From DASQFY01 sp036397815 (GTDB lineage: Bacteria; Chloroflexota; Limnocylindria; QHBO01), in the NCBI GenBank assembly GCA_036397815.1, contig DASWIE010000101.1, forward strand, positions 1-41,734: a DNA stretch of 41,734 nucleotides, read 5' to 3'. Of the stretch, positions 23,000-30,945 are shown one piece after another (positions within the stretch are counted from its first letter, which is position 1; the number at the start of each line of letters is the position of its first letter). The notes beneath the pieces are model-generated. The model did not search any database. It was given only the letters and a program-made list of their open reading frames with translations, and was not told the DNA's origin. Both the position numbers and the translations under genes were made by a program.

Positions 23000-25900
23000 G
23001 CCAGCACCTCGGCGGGGAGGTCGGCGAGGCGAAGCGATACCACCCGCGAGACGGCGGCATCGGTCATCGTCACGCCATAAATCGTGTCGGCCACCTCGAT
23101 CGTGGCGCGGTTGTGGGTGATCACCACGAAGTCGATCCGCTCTGCCAGGTGGCGCAGCGCGTCGGCAAAGCGGCCGATGTTCGCCTCATCCAGCGCCGCG
23201 TCGACCTCGTCCAAGATGCAGAACGGGACGGGGTTGACGCTCAGCATGGCAAACAGGAGCGCCACGCCGGTGAGCGCCCGCTCGCCACCGGAGAGCATCG
23301 CCAGTCGCTGCAGGCGCTTGCCGGGTGGCCGCACCACGATCTCGATCCCGCCCGGGGCCTCGCCGTCCTCCCCCTCCCCGAGCTGCAGCGACGCGGAGCC
23401 ACCCGCGAACAGGAGCCGGCAGAACTCGTCGAAGCGCTCGCCGATGGCAGCGAACGCGGCGTTGAACTGCCCCGCGATCTGCTGGTCGAGGGTGGCCACC
23501 AACTCCTCGGTCGACCCGATGGCCGCGGTCAGGTCGCGGTCCTGGGTCACCAGCTCGTCGAGCCGGGCGGCAAGCTCGGCATGCTCCTCGACGGCAAACG
23601 GATTCACCGAACCGATCTGTGCCAGCGTGCGGCGCACGCGGCGCACTTCCACCTGCAACGCGGTGTCGTCGAGCGCGGCCAGCTCGGCCGTAAGCTGCGG
23701 GTCGATAGGGGCCTCGGCGGCCGTGTGCCTGGCGTCGCCCGACGCCTCGTCGCCGGCCTCTTCTACCGCCGCCAGTGACTCCAGGGCGAGCTCACGCTCG
23801 CGAGCCAGCGCCGCGAGGGCGTCCTCGTGCCGGGATGCCTCCACTGCGGCGAGCTGGGCCGCGCGCTCCAGCTCGGCGAGGCGTCCCGCACCGCCGCCGG
23901 CCTCCCGCTCGAGGGCGATCAGCTGGGTGCGTGCCTCCTCACGTGCCGCATCAGCCGCCTCGCGCTCGGCGGCGACCGCCTCGTCCGCGTCCTTGGCAGC
24001 GTCGTAGGCGGCCTGGGCCGAGCTGCGCTCGTCCTGCAGCCGGCGCAGCGCCTCGGCATCCGCCGGACGCGAGGCGATCAGCTGCATTCGTCGGGCCTCG
24101 AGGACGGCGCGCGGCGCGGAGACTTCACGCTGCTCCAGTCGATCCGCCTCGGTCCGGGCGGCACGCCACGCCTCGCGCGCCGCATCCCGTGCTGTCGCTG
24201 CACGTGAACGCGTCTCGCGCGTCTCGACTGCCGCCCGCTCCAGGTCCTCCAGGCCCGTGCCGGTGGCGGCTCCCGGCTCGGGAGGAGAAGGAGGCGCACT
24301 GTCCTCGTCAAGATCGATGCCGGCCATCTCTTCGGCAAGGCTGTCGGCGACGTCGGCGGCGCGCCGCAGCCGACCCTCGGTCGCCTCGTAGTCCAAGCGG
24401 GCCTCGTGCTCGGCACGCTCCGCGGCATCCCGCTCGGTCCGTCCCGCGTCCAGCTGCCGCGCCGCCTCGCCAACCGCGCCCAGCTCGCCAGCGGCGGACG
24501 ATGCCGCCTCGGCCTGCTCCGTCTCGAGCCGCGCCAGGGCGTCGGCAAGCTCGCGCCGCCTCGCGTGTCGTTGTGCATCGGCGCCGCCCGGCGCCTCATC
24601 CCGCCCGCGCACCGCAACCAGGCCGCGCCCGTCGGCAAGGTCGCCATGGGGTGTGACCGCGACCCAGCCGGCCGGCAGCCGGCCCCAGCCGCGCAACAGG
24701 GACGCGAGGTCGGGCGCCACGGCGACACGCCGGAAGAGGCGCGGACCTCGTGGCGCGTCGATCCACTCTGCCAGCGTCCGCTCAGCCCCGACCGCGTCCA
24801 GCGCGGCGCGCCGCTCCGGAGCGTCGTCATCGAGTTCGCCGTCATCGGTCGCCAGCAGCCGCGCCGCGCCGCGGGCCTCGCGCAGGCGGTCGACGAGGTC
24901 GCCGTCGCGCCACAGCAGCACCTGCTCGAGCTCGCCACCCACCACCGCCTCGATCGCCGCCCATGCCTCCCCGGGTGCGTCGACCGCGTCGAGCAGCGAC
25001 GACCAGCCGGCGGCGGAGAGCAACGAGCCAAGGCGCGCGCCGCGCTCGACGCGTTCATGCAGCGCCTCTAGCTCGCCGCGCATGGCGCCCACCCGCTCGG
25101 CGAGCTCGGCGGCACGTCGTCGCGCGTCGTCGGCTCGTGGCTGGGCCTCGAGCAGCACGGCCAGCGCAGCCTCTTGTCGCTGGCGCGCCGCGTCGAGCCG
25201 CGTCCCGGCACGCTCGCTCGTGGCGCGCGCGGCGCTGATCTCCGCCTCGGCCTCGGCGACGGCCGCGCGCGCCGCGGCCAGCTCACCGCTCAGCTGCTCG
25301 CGCCGGGCCGAGGCCCGCGCCAGCAGCTCGCCCTGCCGCGCCCCGTGGGCGATGCGCTCCCCTTCCCGGCGGCGCGCCTCAGCCAGCTCCTCCTCGGCCG
25401 CCACGAGCGCGGCGTCGGCATCCGCCAGCGCGGCCGAGGCGGCACGCCACGCGGCCTCGGCGGTGGCGCGTACCGCCTCCATCGGCCCATGCGCATCCGG
25501 TTGCCCGTCGGTCGCCGACACCAGCGTCGCCTCGACGTCGGCCAGCTCCGCCTCAGCCGCGGCGATGGACCGCTCGAGCTCGGCAGCGCGCCCATGAAGG
25601 CCGTCGAGGCGTGACTCGGCGCGGATCCGCTCCTCGCGAGTGCCCTCGCGGCGCCCGCCCGCCAGCCGGGCGTCCGCCTCGGCCTGCCAGTAGCGCTCCT
25701 CGGCGGCGCTTGCCGCCTCTCGTCCGGCCGCCTGTGCCGCGCGGTGGCCCTCCAGCGCTGCCTCCGCCGCTGCCGCACGACGCCGTGCCTCGCCGAGCGC
25801 GGATCGCGCAGTGGTCTCGCTGCGACGATGCCCCTCGCCGACGAGCGCTCGCGCGCGCCGGCCGAGGACGTCGTGCTCCTGCTGGTGCTGCGCCTGCAGG

Positions 25901-26520
25901 GCCAGGCGTCGGACCTGTGGCCGCAGCTCGCCGATCAGGTCGCTCACGCGGGTCAGGTTGTCGCGCGCACGCGCCAGCCGGGCGAGCGCCTCGTTCTTGC
26001 GTACCTGCAGGTTCTTGACGCCGGCCGCCTCCTCGAACAGCTGGCGCCGCTCCTCGGGCCGCAGCGAGAGGGCGGCGTCGACCGTCCCCTGGCCGACGAC
26101 GACCAGCTCATTGGCGCCCAGCCGCCCTTCGCCGAGCAGGTCGACCACGTCGCGCAGGCGCGCCCGAGCGCCGTTGATCAGGTACTCGCTCTCGCCCGAT
26201 CGGTAGGCGCGGCGCCCGATCGTGACCTCGGCGAACTCGATCGGCAGCCAGCCATCTGCGTTGTCGAGGGTCAGGATCGCCTCGGCCATGCCCTGCGGCT
26301 TGCGTTCCTGGCTGCCGGCGAAGATCACGTCGTCGGCGCGGCGGGTCCGGAGGGAGCGGTTCGACTGCTCGCCGAGCACCCAGCGCACGGCGTCGGCCAT
26401 GTTGCTCTTGCCCGATCCATTCGGCCCGATGACCGCATTCACGCCCGGCTCGAACACGAAGCGAGTCGCGTCGGCGAACGTCTTGAAGCCGTGGAGCCGC
26501 AGCTCCCTGAGCCGGCTCAC
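22996..26520 (-). CDS. smc: Chromosome segregation protein SMC
   Basis: 1174 aa condensin ATPase that compacts and segregates the chromosome with ScpA and ScpB. Domains: Walker A GPNGSGKSN (32-40), Q-loop region VVVGQGTVDAALSL, a first long Ala/Glu/Arg-rich coiled coil (about 170-480), and a hinge (about 490-620). A second coiled coil follows (about 640-970), then the signature LSGGERALTGVALLFAM and Walker B FCILDEVDAALDEAN near the C-terminus. The GTG at 26520 overlaps the rnc stop. The coiled coils are unusually Ala- and Arg-rich, in line with the base composition. Confidence 0.95.
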   Translation of the reverse strand: MSRLRELRLHGFKTFADATRFVFEPGVNAVIGPNGSGKSNMADAVRWVLGEQSNRSLRTRRADDVIFAGSQERKPQGMAEAILTLDNADGWLPIEFAEVTIGRRAYRSGESEYLINGARARLRDVVDLLGEGRLGANELVVVGQGTVDAALSLRPEERRQLFEEAAGVKNLQVRKNEALARLARARDNLTRVSDLIGELRPQVRRLALQAQHQQEHDVLGRRARALVGEGHRRSETTARSALGEARRRAAAAEAALEGHRAAQAAGREAASAAEERYWQAEADARLAGGRREGTREERIRAESRLDGLHGRAAELERSIAAAEAELADVEATLVSATDGQPDAHGPMEAVRATAEAAWRAASAALADADAALVAAEEELAEARRREGERIAHGARQGELLARASARREQLSGELAAARAAVAEAEAEISAARATSERAGTRLDAARQRQEAALAVLLEAQPRADDARRRAAELAERVGAMRGELEALHERVERGARLGSLLSAAGWSSLLDAVDAPGEAWAAIEAVVGGELEQVLLWRDGDLVDRLREARGAARLLATDDGELDDDAPERRAALDAVGAERTLAEWIDAPRGPRLFRRVAVAPDLASLLRGWGRLPAGWVAVTPHGDLADGRGLVAVRGRDEAPGGADAQRHARRRELADALARLETEQAEAASSAAGELGAVGEAARQLDAGRTERDAAERAEHEARLDYEATEGRLRRAADVADSLAEEMAGIDLDEDSAPPSPPEPGAATGTGLEDLERAAVETRETRSRAATARDAAREAWRAARTEADRLEQREVSAPRAVLEARRMQLIASRPADAEALRRLQDERSSAQAAYDAAKDADEAVAAEREAADAAREEARTQLIALEREAGGGAGRLAELERAAQLAAVEASRHEDALAALARERELALESLAAVEEAGDEASGDARHTAAEAPIDPQLTAELAALDDTALQVEVRRVRRTLAQIGSVNPFAVEEHAELAARLDELVTQDRDLTAAIGSTEELVATLDQQIAGQFNAAFAAIGERFDEFCRLLFAGGSASLQLGEGEDGEAPGGIEIVVRPPGKRLQRLAMLSGGERALTGVALLFAMLSVNPVPFCILDEVDAALDEANIGRFADALRHLAERIDFVVITHNRATIEVADTIYGVTMTDAAVSRVVSLRLADLPAEVLA

Positions 26521-27233
26521 GACGGAGGCTCGGGGGCGTCGACCATCAGTGCCTCGAGGGCGGAACCGGCAGCCTGCTCCTCGGCCCGCTGGCGGCTTGA
26601 GCCGGTCCCCGTGGCGAGCCGGCGGCCGTCCAGCACCGCGGCAACGGTGAAGGTCTGGTCATGCGGCGGTCCGACAGTGCCGACCAGCTCGTAGTGCGGC
26701 TTGGTGCGGTGCTGCCGCTGGGTCAGCTCCTGGAGCCGGCTCTTGGCCGACTTGGGCGGCACGCCCTCTCCTGGCTGTTCGAGCTGCTCGCCGATCACGT
26801 GGAGGAGCCAGCTCCGCGTGGCGGCGAGGCCCTCGGACAGGTAGAGGGCCCCGGCGACGGCCTCGAAGGCGGCGGCCAGCAGGGATGGACGCGTCGCTCC
26901 CCCGGCCTCCGCCTCGCCGCGTCCAAGGCGCAGGTATCGGTCGATGCCGAGCGCAAGCGCCATGCCCGCAAGCGCCTCACGGTTGACCAGGGCGGCGCGG
27001 CGGGCAGTCAGGAACCCCTCGTCCTCGTCGGGATAGCGCTCGTAGAGGAGGTGGCTGACGATCAGCCCGATGACGGCGTCACCGAGGTACTCGAGGCGCT
27101 CGTTGTGCCCCGAGAGGCCGGTGGGATTCTCATTGAAGTAGGAGCTGTGGACGAACGCCTGTCGAATGGCCTCCGGGTCCCGCAGAACGATGCCGAGTCG
27201 TTCACCCAGCTCGTCCAGATCCGGGATCGCCAT
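26517..27233 (-). CDS. rnc: Ribonuclease III, one metal-ligand Asp replaced by Ala
   Basis: 238 aa, with a nuclease domain (1-150) and dsRBD (about 165-235; SRLQELTQRQHRTKPHYELV and GTGSSRQRAEEQAA). RNase III processes rRNA and structured RNAs as a dimer. The signature NERLEYLGDAV (44-54) keeps Glu45, Glu48 and Asp52, and Glu72 (DEG) and Glu124 are present. The residue aligning with E. coli Asp114, a Mg2+ ligand in the LADxxE motif, is Ala121 (LLAAAFEA). The DNA reads GCC, one base from GAC. Activity may be reduced or need a different metal. It lies between acpP and smc as usual. Confidence 0.93.
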   Translation of the reverse strand: MAIPDLDELGERLGIVLRDPEAIRQAFVHSSYFNENPTGLSGHNERLEYLGDAVIGLIVSHLLYERYPDEDEGFLTARRAALVNREALAGMALALGIDRYLRLGRGEAEAGGATRPSLLAAAFEAVAGALYLSEGLAATRSWLLHVIGEQLEQPGEGVPPKSAKSRLQELTQRQHRTKPHYELVGTVGPPHDQTFTVAAVLDGRRLATGTGSSRQRAEEQAAGSALEALMVDAPEPPS

Positions 27234-27245
27234 GGCCCTCGATCG

Positions 27246-27488
27246 TTACTGCTGGTGCTCCTCGATGAACTCGACCGCGTCGGAGACCTTCTGGATCTTC
27301 TCGGCGTCCTCGTCCGAGATCTCCATGCCGAACTCCTCCTCGAGGCTCATGATGAGCTCGACCAGATCGAGCGAGTCGGCGTTCAGGTCCTCCACGAACG
27401 ACGCCTGGGGCGTGACCTCCTCATCGTCGACACCGAGCTGCTCGACGATGATCTTCTTGAGTCGTTCGAAGGTGGTTCCGTCGGTCAC
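27246..27488 (-). CDS. acpP: Acyl carrier protein
   Basis: 80 aa acidic helical carrier of fatty-acyl intermediates. The phosphopantetheine site is Ser in NADSLDLVEL (about residue 39). The rest (IMSLEEEFGMEISDEDAEKI) is typical. It starts at GTG 27488, 4 bases after the nusB stop, and precedes rnc by 12 bases. Usually fabD/fabG lie just upstream; here nusB does. A promoter-like element inside nusB may give it separate expression. Confidence 0.96.
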   Translation of the reverse strand: MTDGTTFERLKKIIVEQLGVDDEEVTPQASFVEDLNADSLDLVELIMSLEEEFGMEISDEDAEKIQKVSDAVEFIEEHQQ

Positions 27489-27492
27489 CCGT

Positions 27493-27927
27493 CTACGCTC
27501 CTCTAGCTCTCGAGACGCTGCCCAGAACGCCGTTCACGAGGCGGCGGGCCGCGTCTCCGGCGTAGATCCTGGCGAGGGAAACGGCGTCGTGGATCGTCTC
27601 CCCGCTCGGGGTCGCGGCGGAGTATAGCACCTCAAATAGCGCGCTCCGGAGGATCGTCCGCTCCACGCGACCGAGCTCGGTGACCGGTATGGCGGGCGCC
27701 AACCGGGCGATCTCGGCGTCCAGTGCCGCGCGGTTGTCGAGCACGCCATCGACGATGGCCAGCGCGTGCGCCCGCACCTCGGCGGGGCTCCCCTTCTCGA
27801 CCGCCAGGCGCTCGAGCGCAGCACGGGCCTGGGCCGGCCGGAACTCCTCCTCGAAGAGGGCAAGCAGCGCAAGTCGCCGCGCCTGCGTGCCGTTGCCCCG
27901 AGGCGCCGGCCGACGGCGCGGCGCCAT
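27493..27927 (-). CDS. nusB: Transcription antitermination factor NusB
   Basis: 144 aa all-helical protein that with NusE (S10) binds boxA RNA during rRNA transcription. Family features are RRLALLALFEEEF in helix 1, ELGRVERTILRSALFEVLY (about 81-99), and the C-terminal SLARIYAGDAARRLVNGVLGSVSR. The first ~15 residues are a basic extension. It is placed between plsX and acpP, where fatty-acid genes are normally found. Confidence 0.92.
   Translation of the reverse strand: MAPRRRPAPRGNGTQARRLALLALFEEEFRPAQARAALERLAVEKGSPAEVRAHALAIVDGVLDNRAALDAEIARLAPAIPVTELGRVERTILRSALFEVLYSAATPSGETIHDAVSLARIYAGDAARRLVNGVLGSVSRARGA
27621..27626 (-). promoter_or_regulatory. Candidate internal promoter for acpP-rnc-smc-ftsY
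   Basis: TGC-TATACT within the nusB coding region, about 133 bases before the acpP start. The -35 is weak. It is identical to the nusA, rpsB and rplS elements through TGCTATACT, so it is probably real; acpP commonly needs high expression. Confidence 0.5.
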
Positions 27928-27935
27928 CGCCCTCC

Positions 27936-29009
27936 CTAGCCTTCCGCCCCGGGGCCGGCCGCGAGAGGAGTCGTCCCGCCGGCGACCGCCTCCCCGGCGT
28001 CGCGGCGTGCCAGGGCCGGATGGCGGCGTGTCCAGGCCCCGATCAGGTCCGGGATGCGTTCCGCCGATGCCTCGGAGGCGACGCGGATGGCGTGCTCCAT
28101 CATCCGCGCGCGGGCACGGCCGTGGGTCACGATGCTCACTCCCCGCACACCCAGCAGTGGGGCGCCTCCATAGCGCTCATAGTCGAAGCGCTCCTTCAGG
28201 CGGTCGAAGCCGGGCTTGAGCGCCAGGAGGGCGAGCGGGGCGATCGCGCCCTGCTGCAGGTCGCTGCGCAGCGAGCGGAAGATGTAGCTGGTCAGGCCCT
28301 CGAAGAACTTGATCACCACGTTGCCCACGAACCCGTCGCAGACCACGACGTCGACGACGTGGTCGAGGAGATCGTTGCCCTCCACGTTGCCGACGAAGTT
28401 GAGGTCGAGCTCGCGCATCCGGGCATTCGCCTCGCGCGTCAGGGCATCCCCCTTCTCGTCCTCCTCACCGATGTTCAACAGACCGATGCGCGGGCGCGAG
28501 ACCTTCAGCACGTGCTCGGCGTAGATCGAGCCCATCACCGCGTAGTGCACCAGGTTGGTGGCGTCCGAGTCGACGTTGGCCCCGACGTCGAGGATCATGA
28601 TCGGTCCGGTGGCGGTCACCAGGTGGGCGCCGAGCGCGGGACGGTCGATGCCGTCGATGCGGCCCAGCCGGAAGACAGCGGCGGCCATCGTGGCGCCGGT
28701 CGATCCGGCGCTCACCACGGCGTCGGCATGACCATCGCGCACGAGATCGGTCGCGACCCGGATCGAGGCGCGCCGCTTTGCGCGCAGCGCGGCGGCAGGA
28801 TGCTCCTGCATCCCGATCACCTCGGGCGCGTCGGCGAAGGTCACGCTGGCCGGGTGCCCGTGGCCGTACTCGGCGATCTCCGCCTCGATACGGGCCAGGT
28901 CGCCGACCAGGATCACCTCGTCAGCGTTGGCAGCCGCGTAGTTGATCGCGCCGCGGACGGGCTCGCGCGGGGCGAGATCGCCCCCCATCGCGTCGACCGC
29001 GATCCGCAT
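27936..29009 (-). CDS. plsX: Phosphate acyltransferase PlsX
   Basis: Converts acyl-ACP to acyl-phosphate for phospholipid synthesis. It is 357 aa from the ATG at 29009, where MRIAVDAMGGDLAPREPVRG begins; a longer frame to 29078 would overlap rpmF and is not conserved. Further motifs are AVVSAGSTGATMAAAVF, LDVGANVDSD, LLNIGEEDEKGD and VCDGFVGNVVIKFFEG. It follows rpmF by 13 bases and precedes nusB by 8. The rpmF-plsX pair is widespread. Confidence 0.95.
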   Translation of the reverse strand: MRIAVDAMGGDLAPREPVRGAINYAAANADEVILVGDLARIEAEIAEYGHGHPASVTFADAPEVIGMQEHPAAALRAKRRASIRVATDLVRDGHADAVVSAGSTGATMAAAVFRLGRIDGIDRPALGAHLVTATGPIMILDVGANVDSDATNLVHYAVMGSIYAEHVLKVSRPRIGLLNIGEEDEKGDALTREANARMRELDLNFVGNVEGNDLLDHVVDVVVCDGFVGNVVIKFFEGLTSYIFRSLRSDLQQGAIAPLALLALKPGFDRLKERFDYERYGGAPLLGVRGVSIVTHGRARARMMEHAIRVASEASAERIPDLIGAWTRRHPALARRDAGEAVAGGTTPLAAGPGAEG

Positions 29010-29022
29010 CAGCGGCGCCGCG

Positions 29023-29226
29023 TCAGCGCTGGCTCTCGGCCGGCGCGTTCGACTCGATGGCCACGACCTCGCGGCCATCGTAGTAGCCGCAGGTCGGGCA
29101 GACGTGATGGGCCCGCTTCAGCTCGTGGCAGTGGGAGCACTCCACCAGCGGCGGTGCGCTGATGGCGAGGTGCGCCCGGCGTTCGCCCTGGCGAGCCTTG
29201 GAAACCTTTCGCTTGGGAACGCCCAC
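29023..29226 (-). CDS. rpmF: 50S ribosomal protein L32, zinc-binding form
   Basis: 67 aa. The N-terminus VPKRKVSKARQGERRAH is diagnostic, and the zinc ribbon is complete: CSHC at about 30-33 and CPTC at about 43-46. The GTG start at 29226 has AGGAG about 7 bases upstream. It has its own promoter and lies upstream of plsX. Confidence 0.95.
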   Translation of the reverse strand: MGVPKRKVSKARQGERRAHLAISAPPLVECSHCHELKRAHHVCPTCGYYDGREVVAIESNAPAESQR

Positions 29227-29265
29227 GCGTGACTCCTGGTCAAACTGAGGTGGAGAGAACGCCGC

Positions 29266-29271
29266 AGTATA
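29266..29271 (-). promoter_or_regulatory. rpmF promoter, -10 element TATACT
   Basis: GGC-TATACT about 40 bases before the rpmF GTG start, with no convincing -35. It lies in the 102-base gap after the DUF177 gene and would drive rpmF-plsX-nusB. Confidence 0.55.
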
Positions 29272-29305
29272 GCCACCGTGCGCCGCCGCTGGCGACAGGG
29301 GGTCA

Positions 29306-29346
29306 GTCGCGGTCAGTCCGGGTCGCGGTCAGTCCGGGTCGCGGTC
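29306..29346. repeat. 16-bp tandem repeat over the DUF177 gene stop
   Basis: The unit gtcgcggtcagtccgg is present twice in full (29306-29321 and 29322-29337), followed by 9 more matching bases (29338-29346). The stop codon of the DUF177 gene (29331-29329) lies in the second copy. As the unit is not a multiple of three, each copy shifts the frame. Confidence 0.85.
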
Positions 29347-29865
29347 GAGCAGGCGGGCGAGGCCGGCCAGGCGCGGATCAAGCTCCGCGGTCTCGTGGGT
29401 CGTGTGGCGGTGATCGAGTCGCTGTCCGCACTCCACGCACAGGCCCGGACAGTCCGGGCGGCAGAGAGGATGCATCGGCTCGCTCAGCGCGAACTCGTCC
29501 CGCAGCACCCCCGTCAGGTCGATCTCGTGATGCGGGTCGATGAGCTGTACCGGCTCGTCGGGCGGCGGGTCGGGCAGGGCCCGGCCGCTCTCCGGATCGA
29601 TACTGGGCAGGTACTCCTCGGACACGGTGACGTGGACCGGCTCCACGAACGGCTCCAGGCAGCGGGCGCAGGTGCGGCGCACGGGGGCGTCCAGGCCGCC
29701 GCGCACCAGGATGCCGCGGTTGGTGCGCTGCAGGCGCAGGTCACCGTCGACCGGCCCCGCCAGCTCGACGTCGGAGCCGAGCGAGATGTACCGATCCCGA
29801 AGCCGGTAAGCCCGGACCGACCCCGGCGGCTCCCGGAGCAGACCCGCGACGTTGAAGGCGGTCAT
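29329..29865 (-). CDS. DUF177 (YceD-type) protein
   Basis: 178 aa member of the DUF177 family, which near-universally precedes rpmF and in plants and bacteria is linked to 23S rRNA accumulation. Features: MTAFNVAGLLREPPGSVRAY at the start, RTCARCLEPF (about 79-88), and a Cys-rich end HPLCRPDCPGLCVECGQRL. The ATG at 29865 overlaps the stop of the upstream coiled-coil gene by 4 bases. The last residues DRDPD are encoded by the 16-bp repeat, so the end of the protein may vary between strains. Confidence 0.85.
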   Translation of the reverse strand: MTAFNVAGLLREPPGSVRAYRLRDRYISLGSDVELAGPVDGDLRLQRTNRGILVRGGLDAPVRRTCARCLEPFVEPVHVTVSEEYLPSIDPESGRALPDPPPDEPVQLIDPHHEIDLTGVLRDEFALSEPMHPLCRPDCPGLCVECGQRLDHRHTTHETAELDPRLAGLARLLDRDPD

Positions 29866-30392
29866 GGGCGCCGGGCGGCTTCGGTCGGCTCCTGCTCCCC
29901 GCTCATCGGCGCGGGGCTGAGCTCGTTGTCGCCCGCCCGCGGCGGACGGTGTCGCTCGTCGAGCATGTCGATGCCCCGCTTGATGCTGGTCAGTGCCTTG
30001 ATGCACTCGCCCTCGAGCCGGATCAGCACGCCGGCGGCGTACTCGTCGGCCCCGCGGCGAACCTCGGCCGCCTCGTGATTGGCGGCATCCAGGATCTCGC
30101 CGGCGCGCTGCTGGGCCATGCGCACCAGCTCGCGCTCCTCGAGCATCTGCGCCGCCTGCTCCTGGGCCCGCGCCACCACCTGGTCGCCCTCGTCGCGGGC
30201 GCGCTCGGTGATACGAGCAGCCTCCTCGGTGATGCGCTTCGCCTGGCGCACCTCGTCGGGGACCGAGACGCGCAGCTGGTCGATCAACTCGAGGACCGCC
30301 GCCTGGTCGAGCACCACGCTGTTGGTCAGCGGCAGCTTCTTGCTGCTCGCCACGAGGGACTCGAGGCGTTCGACGAGGAAGATGATGTCCGT
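29862..30392 (-). CDS. Coiled-coil protein of the coaD-rpmF region, probable non-canonical start
   Basis: Function unknown. It is about 176 aa, largely one charged helix: LDQAAVLELIDQLRVSVPDE, then Ala/Glu/Arg-rich heptads (about 50-140), and a Pro-rich tail. Similar proteins near coaD are often annotated as ATP synthase B-like or DivIVA-like. The first canonical start is GTG 30353 (163 aa). The frame stays protein-like upstream (DIIFLVERLESL), and a GGAGG (30405-30401) sits 8 bases before an ACG at 30392, which I take as the start. A TATAAT promoter lies just upstream. If ACG is not used, the gene is 29862-30353. Confidence 0.7.
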   Translation of the reverse strand, partial: TDIIFLVERLESLVASSKKLPLTNSVVLDQAAVLELIDQLRVSVPDEVRQAKRITEEAARITERARDEGDQVVARAQEQAAQMLEERELVRMAQQRAGEILDAANHEAAEVRRGADEYAAGVLIRLEGECIKALTSIKRGIDMLDERHRPPRAGDNELSPAPMSGEQEPTEAARRP

Positions 30393-30419
30393 GACTGGGC
30401 CCTCCGTCCGACGCGGGCG

Positions 30420-30425
30420 ATTATA
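30420..30425 (-). promoter_or_regulatory. Promoter with consensus TATAAT before the coiled-coil gene
   Basis: Minus-strand GGC-TATAAT in the gap after coaD, the only perfect -10 in the window. The -35 is weak. Transcription would begin near 30413, only about 8 bases before the GGAGG, which fits a start near 30392 better than one at 30353. Confidence 0.6.
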
Positions 30426-30459
30426 GCCCCGGAACTGGGCCTGGCCGTTCCAGAGGCCG

Positions 30460-30945
30460 TCAGCCGGCGAAGCGAGCGACCAGCGCCGCGGCCACCGGTG
30501 GCGGAACCATGCCGGACACGTCGCCGCCGAACTGGGCGACCTCCTTGGCCAGCGTGCTCGACAGGTAGCCGAACTCGAGGGCGCTCATCAGGAAGACGGT
30601 GTCGACCCCGCGCTGCAGCTTGCGGTTGGTGTGGGCCATCTGCAGCTCCGCTTCGAAATCGCTCACCGCACGCAGCCCGCGCACGATGAAGCTCGCCCCT
30701 TGGCGGTCGGCGAACACGACCGTCAGCCCGTCGAAGGCCTCGACCTGCACGTTGGCCCCGAAATCGGCGACCGAGGCGCGAATCAGCTCGACCCGCTCAT
30801 CGATGTCGAAGACCGGCGACTTCTTGGGGTTGTGCAGGACGCCCACCACCAGCCGATCGAAGAGGGCGGCCGCTCGGCGGGCGACATCGAGGTGGGCCAT
30901 GGTCATCGGGTCGAACGAGCCCGGGAAGACGGCGACGCGGCTCAT
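30460..30945 (-). CDS. coaD: Phosphopantetheine adenylyltransferase
   Basis: Fourth step of coenzyme A synthesis: 4'-phosphopantetheine plus ATP to dephospho-CoA. It is 161 aa, normal length. The nucleotidyltransferase motif is FPGSFDPMTMAHLD, keeping Thr15 and His18 of the (T/H)xGH motif but with Ala for Gly. Other motifs are IVRGLRAVSDFEAELQMAHT, and YLSSTLAKEVAQFGGDV at the C-terminus. The ATG at 30945 overlaps the rsmD stop by 4 bases, the usual rsmD-coaD pairing. Confidence 0.95.
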   Translation of the reverse strand: MSRVAVFPGSFDPMTMAHLDVARRAAALFDRLVVGVLHNPKKSPVFDIDERVELIRASVADFGANVQVEAFDGLTVVFADRQGASFIVRGLRAVSDFEAELQMAHTNRKLQRGVDTVFLMSALEFGYLSSTLAKEVAQFGGDVSGMVPPPVAAALVARFAG

